Assembly (NCBI RefSeq): GCF_009002475.1
Contig: NZ_AP019860.1
Location: forward strand, 310,001-374,000
Length of the DNA stretch: 64,000 bases
Source of the DNA: Candidatus Uabimicrobium amorphum
GTDB lineage: Bacteria; Planctomycetota; Uabimicrobiia; Uabimicrobiales; Uabimicrobiaceae
Direction: 5' to 3'
A program made the translations under genes and the position numbers. Below, in pieces: positions 61,252 to 64,000 of the stretch; within the stretch, counting starts at the first letter, position 1, and each line of letters begins with the position of its first letter. The notes beneath the pieces are model-generated. The model made no database searches and was not told the origin of the DNA. It worked only from the letters and a program-made list of their open reading frames with translations.

Positions 61252-64000
61252 TTATGTTGCAAAGTCTTTAAAAATACTCAATGTATTTATAATGCGGCAA
61301 ACCTCATCGTATGCCTCTCTAAAAAAGAGGTCCATGTTCGTCGTTTGTAAATGAATCGCCTTTTCTAACTCATTCATTCTTTCATATAGAGTATCCATTC
61401 CTAAGTTCCCTGCTGTTCCCTTAACCATATGACATAATTTCTTGAGTTGTTCCACATCTTTATTTTCCCAGAGTTCCTCTAAATTTGAACTGAGTTTTAT
61501 GTATTTCTCGAAAAATTGCTTTAGAAGTTTACAATACAAATTTTCGTTACCGGCAACCCTTTGTAATCCCATTTCTACGTTAACTCCCTCAATGGAATTT
61601 AGTAATGTTTGCCATTCTGTAGATGTTGCGTTTTCTTGCTCCGTTTTTTTACTGCTGAGCCATTTTTTCAACACGCGAAAAAGTTCTTCGACCTCAACTG
61701 GCTTCGTTAAGTAGTCGTTAAATCCCGCATCAAGAACAGAGTCTTTTGTCTCACTCATTACGTCTCCGGTAAGCGCAATAACCGGGATTTGTTTACAGTG
61801 ATCTAAATCACGTAAAAGACCAATGGCTTCCATACCACACATCGTGGGCATTTGCAAATCCATCAATATACCACAAAACTCTGTTTCTGAACTAATTTTC
61901 AGCATGTTAAGAGCTTCCAAACCATTATTGGCAATGACTGTCTTTAAATTTTGGGCCTCAAGTAGCTCCTTAATCACCTCTTGGTTAATTTCATTGTCCT
62001 CTACGATGAGGATCGTTCTTTCTTCCAATGTTTTGTCGTCTTGTAAAATTCTCTCCATACGCGATGTTTCTACAGCGTTGGCATGATCTTCTGTGATGAC
62101 GAATGGTATGATAAAACTAAATTCGCTTCCATAGCCCTCACGACTTTTTACCCAAATTTTGCCTTGCATCATCTGTACAAGTTGTTTGCATATACTAAGT
62201 CCTAAACCTGTTCCACCATATTCTCTGGTTGTGGAAGTATCTGCTTGTGTAAACGCTTCAAAAAGTTCCTCACTGCGCTCCTGGGGTATTCCGATACCGG
62301 TATCTTTGACTGTAAACTGTAGATAAAAATTTTCGTCATTTTTATCATGCATGCTCAATCGAAGTATCACTTCTCCATACTCCGTAAACTTGGTGGCGTT
62401 ATTGATTAAATTGATGAGTATTTGTGTCAAACGTACAGGATCTCCGACAAGTTGCTGCGGAACATCATCGTCTACTTCGATAATAAAGTCTAGTTGCTTT
62501 TGCTCAATGTTTAGCATACAAACGCTGGTGATGCGTTCAAAGACGTCATGAACGTCAAACCAAGTGGACTCTAGTTGGATCTTCGTTGATTCAATTTTCG
62601 ATAAATTTAATATATCGTTAATGATGGCGAGTAAATTGCGCGAAGCTAGGTCAACTTTGTGCACATAATCTAGTTGTCTTGGGGTTAAGTGGGTATTTTT
62701 CATCAGAGTATTGATGCCGATAATCGCATTGAGTGGCGTGCGAATTTCATGAGACATATTTGCCAAAAACTGACTTTTGGCCTCATTGGCAATGCGCGCT
62801 TCATCGCGAGCTTTAAGAGACTCTTTTTCCGCGAGCTTTAGTTCCGTGATTTTTTCATGTGACACAACCACATGTGCGCGGCCATCAAAACAAAAACGTA
62901 CCGCATGTACATTAAACCAGCGATCCTCTTTGGGACTATGGCATGGGTACTCATGGCTAAAATGAGTGAGATGTCCAGCAAGTATTTGTTTTAGTTTATA
63001 AGCACTATTCACCACTTCTTTACGTTCTGGCCCCATCGTATTTAAACATATATCCACATAGTTACTTCCCACACAATGTTGCTCTATTCCCAAACCATTT
63101 TCGTCTCCGAAACTACGCCATGCTTTATTGACAAAAATAATCACTCCTTGCTCATCAAGTACGGCGATGTGTGATGGCAATGTATCGAGAATAAGGTAAA
63201 AAAATTCTCGTGCCTTTTCGACTTCTTCGGTGCGCTGCTCAACACGCTCTTCTAAATGTTGATTTAATTTGTGTAACTTTAGTTCGCCTTTTTTGCGCTC
63301 GGAGATGTCTTGTACAAAGGCATCAATATACTGGTTTCCAGTGCCATCATAGTTAATGGTAAATTGCTGTGAAATCCACTTACTTTGAGCATCGCAACAT
63401 TTTATTTCCGTTTCTTCGCAAATACTAATGTTGAGTTGTAATTTTTCAGATATGTTTTGAAAATATTGCGTATTGCCATACAGTTGAGAGATGTGCTTAA
63501 TTTCTTCTTTCATTTCTTGGGAGCTAAGATATCCACAAATTTTTGCAAAAGCAGGATTGATGAGTAGCAGTTCTCCTTTAGTATTTACGCGAAAGACACC
63601 TTGCGGAGAGTTTTGAAATATATTTTCGTAGCTAATCTCTGCTTCTTGAATACGTTTTCGGATTTGTAATTGGGTGTTGACGTAACGTATCCCCACTTCT
63701 ATTCGTGCATGTAGTTCACTTACAGAAAAAGGCTTTGTTAAATAATCGTCCGCGCCTTCATAAAAACCACTTTCTATGTCTTCAGGTGTATTTTTCGCTG
63801 TAAGAAAAATGATGTAGATAGGCTCTTCATTTTTCATTTGCCGTATTTTTTGACACACATCAATACCGGAAATTTTTGGTAGCATCCAATCTAGAATCAC
63901 TATGCGTGGAAAAGAATGGCTGTAAAAATATTCTAACGCCTGTTCGCCATCCGCTGCTTCGCAGCTGTGATAACCAAATTTTTTAATAAGACTGGCCACA
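61252..64000 (-). CDS. Hybrid sensor histidine kinase (REC-PAS-PAS-HisKA-HATPase-REC-HPt), cut by the window edge
   Basis: At least 915 residues; the frame is open to the edge and the first receiver lacks its N-terminal acidic residues, so the true start lies outside. Order seen: receiver 1 (Asp in IVILDWMLPKISG; Lys in YLTKPFS), two PAS domains (GVFRVNTKGELLLINPAF; IAVLDEQGVIIFVNKAW), HisKA with H-box FLANMSHEIRTPLNAIIG, HATPase (QILINLINNATKFTEYGEV, DTGIGIP, TGLGLSICKQLVQMM), receiver 2 (Asp in GILMDLQMPTMCG; Lys in DYLTKPVEVEE) and a C-terminal HPt (His in CHMVKGTAGNLG). No membrane helix is present in the visible part, so it is a cytoplasmic phosphorelay protein. Confidence 0.96.
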   Translation of the reverse strand, partial: VASLIKKFGYHSCEAADGEQALEYFYSHSFPRIVILDWMLPKISGIDVCQKIRQMKNEEPIYIIFLTAKNTPEDIESGFYEGADDYLTKPFSVSELHARIEVGIRYVNTQLQIRKRIQEAEISYENIFQNSPQGVFRVNTKGELLLINPAFAKICGYLSSQEMKEEIKHISQLYGNTQYFQNISEKLQLNISICEETEIKCCDAQSKWISQQFTINYDGTGNQYIDAFVQDISERKKGELKLHKLNQHLEERVEQRTEEVEKAREFFYLILDTLPSHIAVLDEQGVIIFVNKAWRSFGDENGLGIEQHCVGSNYVDICLNTMGPERKEVVNSAYKLKQILAGHLTHFSHEYPCHSPKEDRWFNVHAVRFCFDGRAHVVVSHEKITELKLAEKESLKARDEARIANEAKSQFLANMSHEIRTPLNAIIGINTLMKNTHLTPRQLDYVHKVDLASRNLLAIINDILNLSKIESTKIQLESTWFDVHDVFERITSVCMLNIEQKQLDFIIEVDDDVPQQLVGDPVRLTQILINLINNATKFTEYGEVILRLSMHDKNDENFYLQFTVKDTGIGIPQERSEELFEAFTQADTSTTREYGGTGLGLSICKQLVQMMQGKIWVKSREGYGSEFSFIIPFVITEDHANAVETSRMERILQDDKTLEERTILIVEDNEINQEVIKELLEAQNLKTVIANNGLEALNMLKISSETEFCGILMDLQMPTMCGMEAIGLLRDLDHCKQIPVIALTGDVMSETKDSVLDAGFNDYLTKPVEVEELFRVLKKWLSSKKTEQENATSTEWQTLLNSIEGVNVEMGLQRVAGNENLYCKLLKQFFEKYIKLSSNLEELWENKDVEQLKKLCHMVKGTAGNLGMDTLYERMNELEKAIHLQTTNMDLFFREAYDEVCRIINTLSIFKDFAT

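Overview
The window is AT-rich bacterial DNA (about 40% GC by eye) with densely packed genes on both strands, many TTG and GTG starts, and no tRNA, rRNA, IS transposase or CRISPR array that I can recognise. The style suggests a planctomycete-like bacterium of the kind represented by Candidatus Uabimicrobium. It has several eukaryote-like Ser/Thr kinases fused to sensory and beta-propeller domains, zinc-ribbon and HEAT-repeat proteins, PEGA-type repeats, a PEP-CTERM exosortase substrate, sigma-54 regulation and many exported peptidases. This assignment is inference from gene content, not from a marker gene.

Layout. 1-7.4 kb: an edge-truncated M4 metalloprotease, a repeat-containing lipoprotein, typA, a methyltransferase, a kinase with a degenerate receiver domain, and a large orphan protein. 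7.5-13.6 kb: a 1536-residue kinase/TPR/PEGA/beta-propeller membrane protein, then a secreted FGE-sulfatase-domain protein whose start appears to use a hairpin-bridged ribosome-binding site. 13.7-23 kb (minus strand): a peroxidase and a five-gene operon nadC, arginase, kinase, 5-oxoprolinase, acyl-CoA dehydrogenase; the kinase has a long coiled-coil insertion in its activation loop. 23-31.6 kb (plus): a HEAT protein, glpK, and an operon cutA, secreted Cys-module protein, tkt, PEP-CTERM protein. 31.7-35.8 kb: a secreted subtilisin, then a sigma-54 activator without a DNA-binding domain coupled to an M28 peptidase.

35.8-39.9 kb: two inverted copies of a 323-bp MITE-like element bracket a BlaI repressor and an M56 (BlaR1-like) sensor. 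The BlaI promoter carries three phased palindromic operators. The sensor ends at a T TTT TTC slippery sequence, and the next ORF continues its repeat array in the -1 frame.

39.9-46.4 kb: the most striking locus. The tRNA-dependent amidotransferase is encoded as two fusion proteins, GatC-GatB and GatA-AspRS. The AspRS is archaeal-type and carries residues associated with non-discriminating enzymes. This would be a covalently wired transamidosome for Asn-tRNA(Asn), a step otherwise known from non-covalent complexes. 46.6-57.3 kb (plus): an aldehyde dehydrogenase, then an operon ppc, gpmI, pseudokinase-TPR-double WD40 protein, hmgA. 57.3-64 kb: a palindromic mobile-type repeat, a HEAT lipoprotein, a stand-alone transcription unit with a near-consensus sigma-54 promoter encoding a 37-residue peptide, a glycolate/lactate oxidase-type FAD/Fe-S fusion, and an edge-truncated hybrid histidine kinase.

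Overall the window combines housekeeping metabolism with signalling (five kinase-like or sensor proteins), exported hydrolases suited to degrading biopolymers, and small repeat elements in intergenic spaces.
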